Counted from the first letter of the stretch, positions 1 through 8,926 are shown. The stretch is 64,000 bases of DNA from Nocardioides sp. TRM66260-LWL (GCF_020075545.1 NZ_JAIQZK010000005.1:186001-250000), one strand, 5' to 3'. Notes: generated by a model not told the origin, from the sequence alone. A program made the numbers and translations.

Positions 1-422
1 TGGTAGACGGGGATGCGGTCGGCGTCGACGGTGAACACGTGGTCGAAGAGCCGCGCGGTCTCGAGGAACTTCGCGTAGTTGGGCGGGTCCTCCTTGTTCC
101 AGAAGACCGTCGGGACGCCGCGCTCACGGCACCACGCGACGAGCGCCTGCAGCTCGGGGCTGGGCCGGTCGTCGCGGGTCATGTGCAGCCGCCACCGGCC
201 GTCGTTGCCGTTCCAGGCCGACTCGACGAAGAGCAGGTCGGGCCGCCGGGCCTCGAGCGTCGCGCGCCAGTCGTCCGGCCCGAACGTCACCTGGCTCCAC
301 TCGTACCCGAACGCGAGCTCGGAGAAGGGGTCGAGCACCACCGCGACCGTGAGGTCGGGGCGGGAGGGGACGACGGGCGGGATGCGGTTCGCGCCGAGCC
401 GAGGACGGCGGCGCAGGATCAT
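1..422 (-). CDS. CgeB-like (DUF3880) glycosyltransferase, N-terminal part, cut by window edge
   Basis: About 140 residues are visible before the left edge. The ATG at 422 overlaps the wecB stop as ATGA, which fixes the start. The translation carries a block FWNKEDPPNY at residues 107-116 followed by LFDHVFTVDAD at 125-135. This is the pattern of the DUF3880 domain found N-terminal to a GT1-like domain in CgeB/spore-maturation-type glycosyltransferases. The gene is co-transcribed with wecB and probably adds sugars to the same surface polymer. Substrate is unknown. The catalytic C-terminal half lies outside the window, so activity cannot be judged. Confidence 0.75.
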   Translation of the reverse strand, partial: MILRRRPRLGANRIPPVVPSRPDLTVAVVLDPFSELAFGYEWSQVTFGPDDWRATLEARRPDLLFVESAWNGNDGRWRLHMTRDDRPSPELQALVAWCRERGVPTVFWNKEDPPNYAKFLETARLFDHVFTVDADRIPVY

Positions 423-1501
423 GCGTAGGCCTCGACCAGGACCTCGGCGATGCGCGGGCCGGCGTGGCCGTCCCACAGGGGCGGGACCTTGTGGCTGGAG
501 CGGTCGGTGGCGAGCGCGACCTCGACCTCGGCGGCCAGCGACTCGCGGGTGACGAGCCGGTTGGTGCCGTGGGTGATGGTGACCGGACGCTCGGTGTTGG
601 GCCGCAGCGTCAGGCACGGCACGCCGAGGACGGTGGTCTCCTCCTGCACGCCGCCGGAGTCGGTGATGACGACGTCGGCGCCGCGCACCAGGCCGAGGAA
701 CTCGACGTAGCCCAGCGGCTCGCACAGGCTGATGCCCGGGTGCTCGAGCAGGCCGGCGCCCTCGAGCGCGGCGCGGCCGCGCGGGTGCAGCGGGACGACG
801 ATCGGCACCTGGTCGGCGGCGGCGTGCAGCGTGCGGACGAGCGCCTCGGCGTCGGCCCCGGCGTCGACGTTGGCCGGACGGTGCAGCGTGGCGACCGCGT
901 AGCGACCCTCGAGCGCGTGCCGCGCGCGGGCGGCCTCGACGTCGAAGGCGTCGAGGTGGGCCAGCAGGGTGTCGATCATCGGGTTGCCGACCAGGTGGAT
1001 GCGGTCGGGGTCGGTGCCCTCGTTGCCGAGGTGGGCCACCGCGTCGGCGCTGGTGGCGAAGAGCAGGTCGGAGAGCCGGTCGGTGACCAGCCGGTTGACC
1101 TCCTCGGGCATGGTGGCGTCGAAGCTGCGCAGGCCGGCCTCGACGTGGGCCAGCGGGATCTGCAGCTTCGCGGCGACCAGCGCGGCCGCGACGGTGGAGT
1201 TGACGTCGCCGTAGACGACCACGGCGTCGGGGCGCTCGGCGAGGAAGAGCTCCTCGAGGCCGACCATGACGGCGGCGGTCTGGGAGGCGTGGGTGCCGGA
1301 GCCGACGCCGAGGTTGACGTCGGGCTCGGGCAGGCCGAGCTGGCGGAAGAAGACCTCCGACATGCGCTCGTCGTAGTGCTGGCCGGTGTGCACGAGCCGC
1401 TGCTGGACGCGATCGCCGCCGAGCGCCGCGACGGCGTCGATGACCGGGGCCGCCTTCGGGAAGTTGGGCCGCGCACCGGTGATGTGGATGACGAGCGACA
1501 T
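419..1501 (-). CDS. wecB: UDP-N-acetylglucosamine 2-epimerase (non-hydrolysing)
   Basis: 360 residues, the usual family length. It interconverts UDP-GlcNAc and UDP-ManNAc in the cytoplasm. Visible family motifs are GARPNFPKAAPVI (residues 9-21), GDVNST (98-103), HVEAGLRSFD (119-128), HPRG (239-242) and DSGGVQEE (281-288), the last being the UDP-binding loop of the GT-B-like fold. The ATG at 1501 follows a purine-rich stretch. It diverges from the GT4 gene at 1622 and pairs functionally with the UDP-ManNAc dehydrogenase at 3238, so the cluster can make UDP-ManNAc and UDP-ManNAcA for a surface polysaccharide or teichuronic-type polymer. Confidence 0.93.
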   Translation of the reverse strand: MSLVIHITGARPNFPKAAPVIDAVAALGGDRVQQRLVHTGQHYDERMSEVFFRQLGLPEPDVNLGVGSGTHASQTAAVMVGLEELFLAERPDAVVVYGDVNSTVAAALVAAKLQIPLAHVEAGLRSFDATMPEEVNRLVTDRLSDLLFATSADAVAHLGNEGTDPDRIHLVGNPMIDTLLAHLDAFDVEAARARHALEGRYAVATLHRPANVDAGADAEALVRTLHAAADQVPIVVPLHPRGRAALEGAGLLEHPGISLCEPLGYVEFLGLVRGADVVITDSGGVQEETTVLGVPCLTLRPNTERPVTITHGTNRLVTRESLAAEVEVALATDRSSHKVPPLWDGHAGPRIAEVLVEAYA

Positions 1502-1621
1502 GCGACCTCCGCGGGCGAGACGCCCGCCGCCTCGGTGGGACTTGACTGCGGAAACTTACTACAGTGCGGCGGCGGGCCCGGAATCGCACGACCGTCCCAC
1601 AGCAGGCAGCGAGGAGTCCTC

Positions 1622-3241
1622 ATGGGTGCAGGCAGCCGGCGTCTCGACGCCGCGGGCCGCACCCTCCGCGACGCCCCCGCGGCGGCCGTCGTCACGCTGC
1701 GTCACCTGCTGCGCGCGACCGCCCACGTCGGCGGCGTGCCGGCGCCGTGGCAGGACGACCCGCGCTACCGCGCCGCCCTCGACGCCCACGCCCGCGGCGA
1801 GCTGCGGCTGGCCCGCGAGCTCGCCCGCGCCGCCGGCCCGGTCGGTCCGCTCCTGGCCCGGCTGATCGACGGCGAGCTCGCGATGCTGCTCGCGCCCGTG
1901 CCCGCCGGCCCGCTGCCGCCGCGCCGGCTCGGGCCGCCCGCGCCCGCCGGCGCCGAGCGCGTGCTGCACCTCGTCACCAACTCCGAGCCCGAGATCGTCG
2001 CCGGGTACACCGTGCGCACCCGGGGCATCACCGAGCAGCAGGTGCGCGACGGCGCCGAGGTGCACGTCGTCAGCCGCCTGGGGTTCCCGGTCAGCAAGGG
2101 CCGCCTCGGCGTCCCGGCCCGCCGGGTCGTGGCCGGCGTCGTGCACCACCGCCTGCTCGGCCCGCGGCTGCCGCTGCGCGCCGACGACGCACTGCGGCTC
2201 GACGTCGAGCGCGCCTCGCGGGTCGTCGAGCAGGTGCGTCCCGACGTGCTGCACGCGCACAGCAACCACCTCAACGGCCGGGTCGGGCTCGCGCTGCGCC
2301 GGCGCCACGGCGTCCCGCTGCTCTACGAGGTGCGGGGGCTGCTGGAGGAGACCTGGCGCAGCCGCGCCGCCGACCCCGACGCCGCCGCCCGCACCGACTT
2401 CCACCGGCTCAGCCGGGAGTCCGAGGCGCAGGTGATGCGCGCCGCCGACGCCGTCGTGACGCTGAGCACGGCCCTGCGCGAGCAGGTGATCGCCCGCGGC
2501 GTCGACCCCGCGCGCGTGCACGTGGTGCCCAACTGCGTCGACGACTCGTGGCTGGCCGAGCCCGTCCCGCCCCGCGCGCCGGGAGCCGGCCTGACCGTCG
2601 GCATCGGCGGCACCCTCAACGCCTACGAGGGCGTCGACCTGCTCGTCGAGGCGGTCGCCCTGCTGCGGACGCGCGGTCGCGACGTCCGGCTGCTCGTGGC
2701 CGGCGACGGCCCGGCCCGGGCCGCGCTCGAGACGCTGGCCGCCGAGCGCGGGCTCGGCGACGCCGCCACCTTCACCGGCCGGCTCGACCGCGCGGCGCTC
2801 GCCGACGCCTACCGTCGCCTCGACGTCTTCTGCCTGCCGCGCCGCGACCTGCCGGTGACGCGCGTCGTCCCGCCGATCAAGCCGGTCGAGGCGATGGCGC
2901 TCGGCCTGCCGGTGCTCGCGGCCGACCTGCCCCCGCTGCGCGAGATCGTGGGGGAGGATCGGGGCGTGCTGGTGCGACCTGACGACCCCGAGGCGATCGC
3001 CGCCGGACTGGAGGCCCTCGCCGACCCCGCCGAGCGGGCCCACCGCGGCGCCGCCGCGCGCCGCTGGGTCGCCGACACCCGCACGTGGAGGGCGGCGACG
3101 CACGCCTACGCCGCCGTCTACGGCACGATGGACCCCACCGCAGACGCCCGTCGGACCGCACCGGACCACGCACCGGCCCACGCACCGGCCCGACCCGAAC
3201 CAGCCCGCCGCACCGGCGCGATCCGAGGAGAGACCCTGTGA
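1622..3241 (+). CDS. GT4-family glycosyltransferase with N-terminal extension
   Basis: 539 residues. The ATG at 1622 has GAGGAG upstream; no upstream extension is needed. Residues 1-110 form an Arg/Ala-rich helical extension not typical of GT4. A GT-B core follows: N-lobe from about 112, HAHSNHLNGR at 211-220, NDP-sugar-binding C-lobe with GDGPARAALE (361-370) and the family signature KPVEAMALGLPV (420-431), where the Glu contacts the donor. The C-terminal tail from about 505 is low-complexity Ala/Pro/Arg. It overlaps the next gene by GTGA, so the two are translationally coupled. Retaining transfer of a sugar to a lipid-linked glycan is inferred; donor and acceptor are unknown. Confidence 0.88.
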   Translation: MGAGSRRLDAAGRTLRDAPAAAVVTLRHLLRATAHVGGVPAPWQDDPRYRAALDAHARGELRLARELARAAGPVGPLLARLIDGELAMLLAPVPAGPLPPRRLGPPAPAGAERVLHLVTNSEPEIVAGYTVRTRGITEQQVRDGAEVHVVSRLGFPVSKGRLGVPARRVVAGVVHHRLLGPRLPLRADDALRLDVERASRVVEQVRPDVLHAHSNHLNGRVGLALRRRHGVPLLYEVRGLLEETWRSRAADPDAAARTDFHRLSRESEAQVMRAADAVVTLSTALREQVIARGVDPARVHVVPNCVDDSWLAEPVPPRAPGAGLTVGIGGTLNAYEGVDLLVEAVALLRTRGRDVRLLVAGDGPARAALETLAAERGLGDAATFTGRLDRAALADAYRRLDVFCLPRRDLPVTRVVPPIKPVEAMALGLPVLAADLPPLREIVGEDRGVLVRPDDPEAIAAGLEALADPAERAHRGAAARRWVADTRTWRAATHAYAAVYGTMDPTADARRTAPDHAPAHAPARPEPARRTGAIRGETL

Positions 3242-4527
3242 CCGCATCCCCCACCGCCGACACGACCTGGACCCACGACCTCGTCGTGATCGGTCTCGGC
3301 TACGTCGGCCTGCCGCTGGCCAAGGAGGCCACCGCCGCCGGTCTGCGGGTCGCCGGGCTCGACGTCACCGAGGCCATCGTCGAGGGCCTCAACGGCGGTC
3401 GCTCGCACGTCGACGACCTCTCCGACGCCGACATCGCCGCCATGGTCGAGGGCGGCTTCCGCGCCACCACCGACGCCTCGGTGATCGCCGGCGCCGAGAC
3501 CGTCGTCATCTGCGTGCCGACCCCGCTGGGCGACGGCGGCGGCCCCGACCTGCGCGCCGTCCGCTCGGCCGTCGCCGCGATCGGCGCGAACCTGCAGCGC
3601 GGCCAGCTCGTCGTGCTCGAGTCGACCACCTACCCCGGCACCACCGAGGAGGAGGTCAAGCCGCAGCTCGAGGAGGCCAGCGGCCTGACGGCGGGCACCG
3701 ACTTCTCCCTCGCGTTCTCCCCCGAGCGCATCGACCCCGGCAACCCCACCTGGGGCCTGAAGAACACCCCGAAGGTGGTCGGCGGGCTCGACGCCGAGGC
3801 CACGAAGCGGGCCGGCGCGTTCTACGGCCGCTTCGTCGACACCATCGTCGAGGCGGTCGGCGCCCGCGAGGCCGAGACCGCGAAGCTCCTCGAGAACACC
3901 TACCGGCACATCAACATCGCGCTGGTCAACGAGATGGCCCGCTTCTGCCACGAGCTCGACATCGACCTGTGGGACGTCATCCGCTGCGCCTCCACCAAGC
4001 CGTTCGGCTTCCAGGCGTTCTACCCGGGCCCGGGCGTCGGCGGCCACTGCATCCCGATCGACCCCAACTACCTCTCCCACAACGTGCGCGCGAAGCTCGG
4101 CTACCCGTTCCGCTTCGTCGAGCTCGCCGAGGAGATCAACGCGACGATGCCGGCCTACGTGGCGCACCGCGCGCAGAACCTGCTCAACGACCACGCCAAG
4201 GCCATCCGCGGCTCGAAGCTGCTGCTGCTGGGGGTCACCTACAAGCCCGACATCGCCGACCAGCGCGAGTCGCCCGCGGTGCCGCTGGCCCGTCAGCTCA
4301 GCCAGCTCGGCGCCGAGCTCGTCTACCACGACCCCCACGTCACCGACTGGCGTCCGGGCGTCGAGGTCACCCGCGCCGACGACCTCGACGCCGCGCTGCG
4401 CGAGGCCGACCTGGTCGTGCTCGTGCAGAAGCACACGTCCTACGACCCCAGCGCGCTGGCCGCCGCGTCGCAGCTGTTCTTCGACACCCGCGGCGCGACC
4501 GTCGGCGAGGAGGCGCACCGACTGTGA
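3238..4527 (+). CDS. wecC: UDP-N-acetyl-D-mannosaminuronic acid dehydrogenase-type nucleotide-sugar dehydrogenase
   Basis: 429 residues from GTG 3238, overlapping the upstream stop. UDP-glucose/GDP-mannose dehydrogenase family: Rossmann motif GLGYVGLP (19-26), ESTTYPGTT (128-136), catalytic Cys271 in GVGGHCIPIDPNYL. It oxidises the C6 of a UDP-hexose to the uronate in two NAD+-dependent steps. The PGTT and HCIPIDP wording is that of the WecC/ManNAc dehydrogenase branch rather than UDP-glucose dehydrogenase, and wecB lies next door, so UDP-ManNAc is the likely substrate. Exact substrate remains inference. Followed by the exporter genes with GTGA overlap. Confidence 0.9.
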   Translation: MTASPTADTTWTHDLVVIGLGYVGLPLAKEATAAGLRVAGLDVTEAIVEGLNGGRSHVDDLSDADIAAMVEGGFRATTDASVIAGAETVVICVPTPLGDGGGPDLRAVRSAVAAIGANLQRGQLVVLESTTYPGTTEEEVKPQLEEASGLTAGTDFSLAFSPERIDPGNPTWGLKNTPKVVGGLDAEATKRAGAFYGRFVDTIVEAVGAREAETAKLLENTYRHINIALVNEMARFCHELDIDLWDVIRCASTKPFGFQAFYPGPGVGGHCIPIDPNYLSHNVRAKLGYPFRFVELAEEINATMPAYVAHRAQNLLNDHAKAIRGSKLLLLGVTYKPDIADQRESPAVPLARQLSQLGAELVYHDPHVTDWRPGVEVTRADDLDAALREADLVVLVQKHTSYDPSALAAASQLFFDTRGATVGEEAHRL

Positions 4528-5375
4528 CCGATCTCGCGGCGCTCGCCGCCGAACACGGGCTGAGCAGGGTCGGCGTCCGGCCGCCCCTCAGGGAGTACCT
4601 GCGCCAGACCTGGCAGCGGCGTCACTTCATGATCTCCCTCGCGGCGGCGCGCGCCTACGCGCGCAACCAGTCCGGCGGCTACCTCGGCCAGCTCTGGGCG
4701 GTCATCACGCCCTCGCTGTGGGCGTGCGTCTACCTGCTGGTGTTCGGCGTCGTGCTCAAGACCAACCGCGGCATCGACAACTACACCGGCTTCCTGGTGA
4801 TCGGCGTCTTCCTGTTCCACTTCTCCACCGCCTCGATCTCCAACGGCTCGAAGGCGATCTCGCTGAACCAGGACCTCATCGGCTCGCTGCAGTTCCCGCG
4901 CGCGATGCTGCCGCTGGCGACCGTCACCGCCGAGCTGTTCACGCTGATGCCGGCGCTGCTGGTGCTGATCGTGGTCGTGATCAGCTCCGGCGAGCCGCTG
5001 CGACCGGTGTGGCTGCTGCTGCCCCTGGCGGTCGGCCTCCAGTGGGTCTTCGGCATGGGCATCGCGATGGTGCTCGCCCGGCTGGTCTCGCAGTTCCGCG
5101 ACTTCGGGCGGCTCGTGCCCTTCGTGCTGCGCGCGCTGATGTACACCTCGGGCGTCTTCTTCTCGCTCAACCACTACGTCAAGGACGGCGCCGCCGCTGA
5201 CATCCTCAAGCACCAGCCGATCGCGATCTACCTCGAGCTCGGCCGCTCGTGCCTGCTCACCGAGGTGCCGGTGTCGCTCTCGTCGTGGCTGTGGGGCATC
5301 GGCTGGGCCTTCGGGCTGCTGGCCGTCGGCTTCGTGTTCTTCTGGCGCGCGGAGGAGACCTACGCCCGTGGCTGA
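4524..5375 (+). CDS. ABC-2 type polysaccharide exporter permease (Wzm/TagG-like)
   Basis: 283 residues from GTG 4524, overlapping the previous stop. The protein has a cytoplasmic N-terminus with RQTWQRRHFMISLAAARAYA (interface helix) and about six hydrophobic segments between residues 50 and 278, with YLGQLWAVITPSLWA marking the first. This is the ABC-2 membrane protein pattern of O-antigen/teichoic-acid exporters. The ATPase partner overlaps by 8 bp. Together they should flip a lipid-linked polymer made by the flanking glycosyltransferases across the membrane. The TagG versus Wzm label depends on polymer type, which cannot be read here. Confidence 0.88.
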   Translation: MTDLAALAAEHGLSRVGVRPPLREYLRQTWQRRHFMISLAAARAYARNQSGGYLGQLWAVITPSLWACVYLLVFGVVLKTNRGIDNYTGFLVIGVFLFHFSTASISNGSKAISLNQDLIGSLQFPRAMLPLATVTAELFTLMPALLVLIVVVISSGEPLRPVWLLLPLAVGLQWVFGMGIAMVLARLVSQFRDFGRLVPFVLRALMYTSGVFFSLNHYVKDGAAADILKHQPIAIYLELGRSCLLTEVPVSLSSWLWGIGWAFGLLAVGFVFFWRAEETYARG

Positions 5376-6360
5376 CGACTACGACGACCACGACGACCAC
5401 GACGAGCCGGCGGAGGGTCCCGGCATCCGGCCCGACGCCGGCAGCCGGGTCGGCAAGCCGTCGCTGATCGTCGACGACGTGCACATCCACTACCGCACGT
5501 TCGGCGGCCGCCGGCTCAAGGGGCAGTCGTGGAACCAGCGGCTGCGGCGCCACGTCGGCGCGGTCGACGTCGTCAAGGCGGTGCAGGGCGTCTCGTTCGT
5601 GGCCCACCACGGCGAGTCGATCGGCATCATCGGCCACAACGGCTCGGGCAAGTCGACGCTGCTGCGCGGCATCGCCGGCGCGCTGCCCGTCACGCAGGGC
5701 GCCATCTGGGCCGACGGCACCGCGTCGCTGCTGGGCGTCAACGCCGCGCTCATGCGCGACCTCTCCGGCGAGCGCAACATCGTGCTCGGCGGCCTGGCAC
5801 TGGGCCTCACGCCCGCCCAGGTGCGCGAGCGCTACGACGACATCGTCGACCTCGCCGGCATCGGCGAGTTCATCGACCTGCCGATGCGCGCCTACTCCTC
5901 CGGCATGGGCGCGCGGCTGCGGTTCGCGATCTCGACGTCCTCCCAGCCCGACATCCTGATGATCGACGAGGCGCTGGCCACCGGCGACGTCGAGTTCAAG
6001 CAGCGCAGCCAGGACCGCATCGACGACATCGTCGAGCACGCGGGCACGATGATCCTGGTGAGCCACTCGATGTCGATGGTGCGCAACATGTGCGACCGCG
6101 TGCTGTGGCTCGACCGCGGTCGCCTGGTCGCCGACGGCCCCACCGCCGACGTGCTCGACGAGTACTCCGCCAAGACCGGACGTCCGACCGCGCGGCCCAC
6201 CAAGCGCAAGCGCGTGCAGGTCGACGACGCCGACGAGGACCAGCCGGTCTCGCGGCGCCGTCAGCAGGAACAGGCGGCCCGCGAGGAGGCCGCCCGCGAG
6301 GAGGCCGCCCGCGAGGAGGCCGCCCGCGCCGAGTCCGCGAAGGCGGAGCAGGCCGGGTGA
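5368..6360 (+). CDS. Polysaccharide ABC exporter ATP-binding protein (Wzt/TagH-like)
   Basis: 330 residues from GTG 5368. Walker A GHNGSGKST (89-97), ABC signature region YSSGMGARLRF (176-186), Walker B ILMIDEAL (196-203) and H-loop VSHSM are all present, so it should hydrolyse ATP. The N-terminus is Asp/His-rich (DDYDDHDDHDE). After the nucleotide-binding domain there is no carbohydrate-binding module as in long Wzt proteins; instead a charged tail contains four EEAAR repeats encoded by 15-bp tandem DNA repeats at 6274-6330. It is coupled to the permease upstream and to the GT4 gene downstream by overlaps. Confidence 0.9.
   Translation: MADDYDDHDDHDEPAEGPGIRPDAGSRVGKPSLIVDDVHIHYRTFGGRRLKGQSWNQRLRRHVGAVDVVKAVQGVSFVAHHGESIGIIGHNGSGKSTLLRGIAGALPVTQGAIWADGTASLLGVNAALMRDLSGERNIVLGGLALGLTPAQVRERYDDIVDLAGIGEFIDLPMRAYSSGMGARLRFAISTSSQPDILMIDEALATGDVEFKQRSQDRIDDIVEHAGTMILVSHSMSMVRNMCDRVLWLDRGRLVADGPTADVLDEYSAKTGRPTARPTKRKRVQVDDADEDQPVSRRRQQEQAAREEAAREEAAREEAARAESAKAEQAG
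6274..6330 (+). repeat. 15-bp tandem repeat in the Wzt-like gene
   Basis: About four near-identical copies of GAGGAGGCCGCCCGC encode the EEAAR repeats of the ABC ATPase tail. The repeat keeps frame (15 = 5 codons), so copy-number change by slippage would alter tail length without a frameshift. Confidence 0.8.
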
Positions 6361-7466
6361 CCCGCGCGCTGGTCGTCACGGTGGTGCACCACCCCCAGGA
6401 CGCCCGCATCAGGCAGCGGCAGATCCCCGCGCTGCTCGAGCACGGCTGGGAGGTCACCTACGCGGCGCCGTTCACCGGCTACGACGTGGCCGCCGTGCCC
6501 GAGCCCGGCCTGCGCACCCTCGACGTGCCCCGCGCCCGCGGACGCCGTCGGCTGCGCGCCCTCCGCGCGGCCCGGGCGCTGCTGCGTCGCGAGGCCCCGG
6601 CGCACGACGTCGTCCTGCTGCACGACCCCGAGCTGCTGCTGGCCACCACGGGGCTGCGCCTGCCGCCGGTCGTCTGGGACGTGCACGAGGACACCGCCGC
6701 CGCGCTCGGCATGAAGGCCTGGCTCCCCGCGTCGCTGTCCGGCCCCGCGGCCCGGGGCGTGCGCGCGGTGGAGCGTCGGGCGGAGCGCCGCGTCGACCTG
6801 CTCCTGGCCGAGGACGCCTACCAGCAGCGGTTCGCGCGGCCGCACCCCGTCGTCCCGAACACCACCCGGGTGCCGGACCGGGTCGTCGCACCGGGCGAGC
6901 CGCGGGTGGTCTACGTCGGGCACCTGACCCGGGCCCGCGGCGCCCTCGAGATGATCGCGGCCGGCGCCCTGCTGCACGAGCGCACGGACGGGCGGGTGCG
7001 CGTGCAGCTGGTCGGGCCGGCCGACGCCGAGGCGCAGGCCGCGCTGGTCGACGCGCCGGGCGTCGAGTGGCTGGGCTTCCGGCCGTACGCCGAGGCGATG
7101 GCGCTGCTGGACGGCGCCCTGGCCGGGCTCTCGCTCCTGCACGACCAGCCGAACTACCGCGTCTCGCGGCCGAGCAAGGTGGCGGAGTACCTCGCGCACG
7201 GGCTGCCCGTCGTCACGACCCCGCTGCCGGAGGCGGTGCGGCTGGTCGAGGAGGCCGACGCCGGACGCGTGGTGCCGTTCGTCGAGGGCCGCGCCCGACC
7301 CGAGGACGTCGTCGAGGCCGTGCTCGCGCTCGAGGCCGACCCCGCGCTGGCCGAGGTCGGGGCGCGCGGCCACGTGTACGCGCAGCGGCACCTCGACTGG
7401 CGGGTGCACGCGGACGCGTTCGTGCGCCACCTGGCCGGCGTTGCGGCCGGCCCCGCCCGCGGCTAG
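6357..7466 (+). CDS. GT4-like glycosyltransferase
   Basis: 369 residues from GTG 6357, overlapping the ATPase stop by GTGA. The GT-B architecture is recognisable: N-lobe start ALVVTVVHHPQDARIRQRQ with the VVHHPQD block seen in glycosyltransferases of exopolysaccharide clusters, a domain linker near residue 180, C-lobe YVGHLTRARGALEMI and the donor-binding stretch RPSKVAEYLAHGLPVVTT. It ends the export operon, so it likely builds or modifies the same glycan. It converges on the minus-strand gene 7463-8518; the two stops share the palindromic CTAG. Confidence 0.85.
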   Translation: MTRALVVTVVHHPQDARIRQRQIPALLEHGWEVTYAAPFTGYDVAAVPEPGLRTLDVPRARGRRRLRALRAARALLRREAPAHDVVLLHDPELLLATTGLRLPPVVWDVHEDTAAALGMKAWLPASLSGPAARGVRAVERRAERRVDLLLAEDAYQQRFARPHPVVPNTTRVPDRVVAPGEPRVVYVGHLTRARGALEMIAAGALLHERTDGRVRVQLVGPADAEAQAALVDAPGVEWLGFRPYAEAMALLDGALAGLSLLHDQPNYRVSRPSKVAEYLAHGLPVVTTPLPEAVRLVEEADAGRVVPFVEGRARPEDVVEAVLALEADPALAEVGARGHVYAQRHLDWRVHADAFVRHLAGVAAGPARG

Positions 7467-8518
7467 CGCACCACGCGCGGCAGCACCGCCAGCCGCTCCG
7501 ACGGCGCGTGCACCATCATCGTCGCGCCGCGGCTGTTGAGCAGGGTGGAGCGGATCCAGAAGCGCTGGGTGCAGCCCTTGCGCCGGGCGACGCGCACCCG
7601 CTCGCGCTGGAACAGCATCGCGTGGTGCACCGACGGCGTCACCATCCGCGAGCCGAGGAAGACCTGCCGGGGGGCGCACGCGTGGCCGCGGCGGTCCAGC
7701 TGGACGACGGTGATCCGCGAGCGCACGCGCGTGCCTCCGCTGCGCACGTGGAAGCGGCACAGGTTGCGGCCCTGCGTGGTGGAGTCCTTGCTGCCGCCCG
7801 GCGAGGAGCAGGTCGTCACCTTGTGGTCGGCGAGCAGCTGGAAGGAGCGGCCGGCGCCGATCCACACGCGGGTGCTGATCGGCGACCACTGGCGATGCGG
7901 TCGGACGACGCGGGAGCGGGCGGCCGTCCCGATCGAGCGCGACCAGCGCCGGAGCGGCTGTGAGACCGCGATGTAGGAGCCGTCGGAGACCCGCCAGGCG
8001 TTGCGCCGCGCGCCACCGCGATGCGGACGCGGCCGCTCGCCGGTGGCGTAGACGGTGCACGCCACGCGTCCGGTGCGCGGGACGCGGTAGACGAAGCGCG
8101 GCGTGAGCAGGCTGCGGTGGCCGCGGACGAGGTTCTGCGTCGATCCGGCGCTGCGGACGCCGCGGGCCCGCGGGCTGCAGCCCATGGAGACTGCGGCCAT
8201 CAGCACGGGGTCGCCGGTGGTGCGCGGCTGCCGGGCGTACACCTTCGCGGTGATCAGCCGCCGCTCGCCGGCCTTGGCGCGGAACACGACCTGGAGGATC
8301 CGCACGGTCTCCCGCGGCGGCACCGAGCGCTGGTCGACGTGGGTGACCGTGCGGGCCGCCGGCCGGCCGAGAAGGTCGGATCCGCGGGCGAGCGCGGGCG
8401 CCTCCAGCACGGCCGCGACCAGCGCCGCCACCACGGCCACCGCCAGCAGCGCGACCGCCGTCGACGATCCCGTACGTCCCTTCAGCCCCACGCGCCCCAT
8501 GCGTGTCCGTCCGAGCAT
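7463..8518 (-). CDS. Secreted or membrane-anchored Arg-rich protein of unknown function
   Basis: 351 residues. The ATG at 8518 is preceded by GGGAGGTGGGC, a strong ribosome-binding site, which argues against earlier in-frame starts. Basic N-terminus, then a hydrophobic segment at about 19-45 ending in ALA, consistent with a signal peptide or anchor. The rest is Arg/Val/Ser-rich beta-like sequence with several Cys: VSMGCSPRARG and RVACTVYATG in the first half, TTCSSPGGS, LCRFHVRSG, HACAPRQ and KGCTQRFW in the second, suggesting disulfide-bonded repeated beta domains. No enzyme motif is seen. Function is not known. Confidence 0.75.
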   Translation of the reverse strand: MLGRTRMGRVGLKGRTGSSTAVALLAVAVVAALVAAVLEAPALARGSDLLGRPAARTVTHVDQRSVPPRETVRILQVVFRAKAGERRLITAKVYARQPRTTGDPVLMAAVSMGCSPRARGVRSAGSTQNLVRGHRSLLTPRFVYRVPRTGRVACTVYATGERPRPHRGGARRNAWRVSDGSYIAVSQPLRRWSRSIGTAARSRVVRPHRQWSPISTRVWIGAGRSFQLLADHKVTTCSSPGGSKDSTTQGRNLCRFHVRSGGTRVRSRITVVQLDRRGHACAPRQVFLGSRMVTPSVHHAMLFQRERVRVARRKGCTQRFWIRSTLLNSRGATMMVHAPSERLAVLPRVVR

Positions 8519-8926
8519 GCCCACCTCCCGAGATGCGCGACCACCGTACGGGGCCGTCGACGGCGCCGTCCGGCGAACCCCGGCATCGATCGGACGGACC
8601 TGCCCGGCCCGCCCGGGCCACGTCCGCGGCCCAGGGTGGACTAGACCGGCGAGCTTGCACCCATCCGCGGGGCGGGCCGCGCCGAACGAGGGATGGAGCA
8701 CTCCCCAGCACCCTGTTCCTCGGGCCTAGCCCCGGGAACAGCACGTCGGCCGCGACATCGCGCTCAGGCCCTCCCCAGGACCCTGTTCTCACAGCGTGAG
8801 GCGATGTCGCGGCCGACGCATCCGAATCGTAGCCGCTCCGCGGTCATGTGTGCTCGGTTCGCCCGGATGAGTGGACGCCTGTTTCCTGGAACGCGGCGGC
8901 ATGCCCCGGTCGGCGCCCCGCGGCGC
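8519..8926. other. Gene-free gap with direct and inverted repeats
   Basis: 408 bp between two minus-strand genes; no convincing ORF. It carries the promoter/RBS of the secreted protein at its left end and the repeat structure at 8701-8818. It may also hold the 3' end of the two-component transcript. Nothing else is recognised. Confidence 0.6.
8701..8818. repeat. Composite direct + inverted repeat
   Basis: An 18-bp perfect inverted repeat, CGTCGGCCGCGACATCGC at 8744-8761 and its complement at 8801-8818, flanks a 39-bp spacer. A direct repeat CTCCCCAGSACCCTGTTC (17/18 identical) occurs at 8701-8718 and 8771-8788, 70 bp apart. The first direct copy also pairs locally with GGAACAG at 8735-8741. 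It could be a terminator, a structured RNA or a mobile-element remnant; none is proven. Confidence 0.75.

Noticed and set aside
464..1621. 386-codon upstream extension of the GT4 gene at 1622.
   Set aside because: It is antisense to wecB, and a good RBS precedes the internal ATG at 1622.
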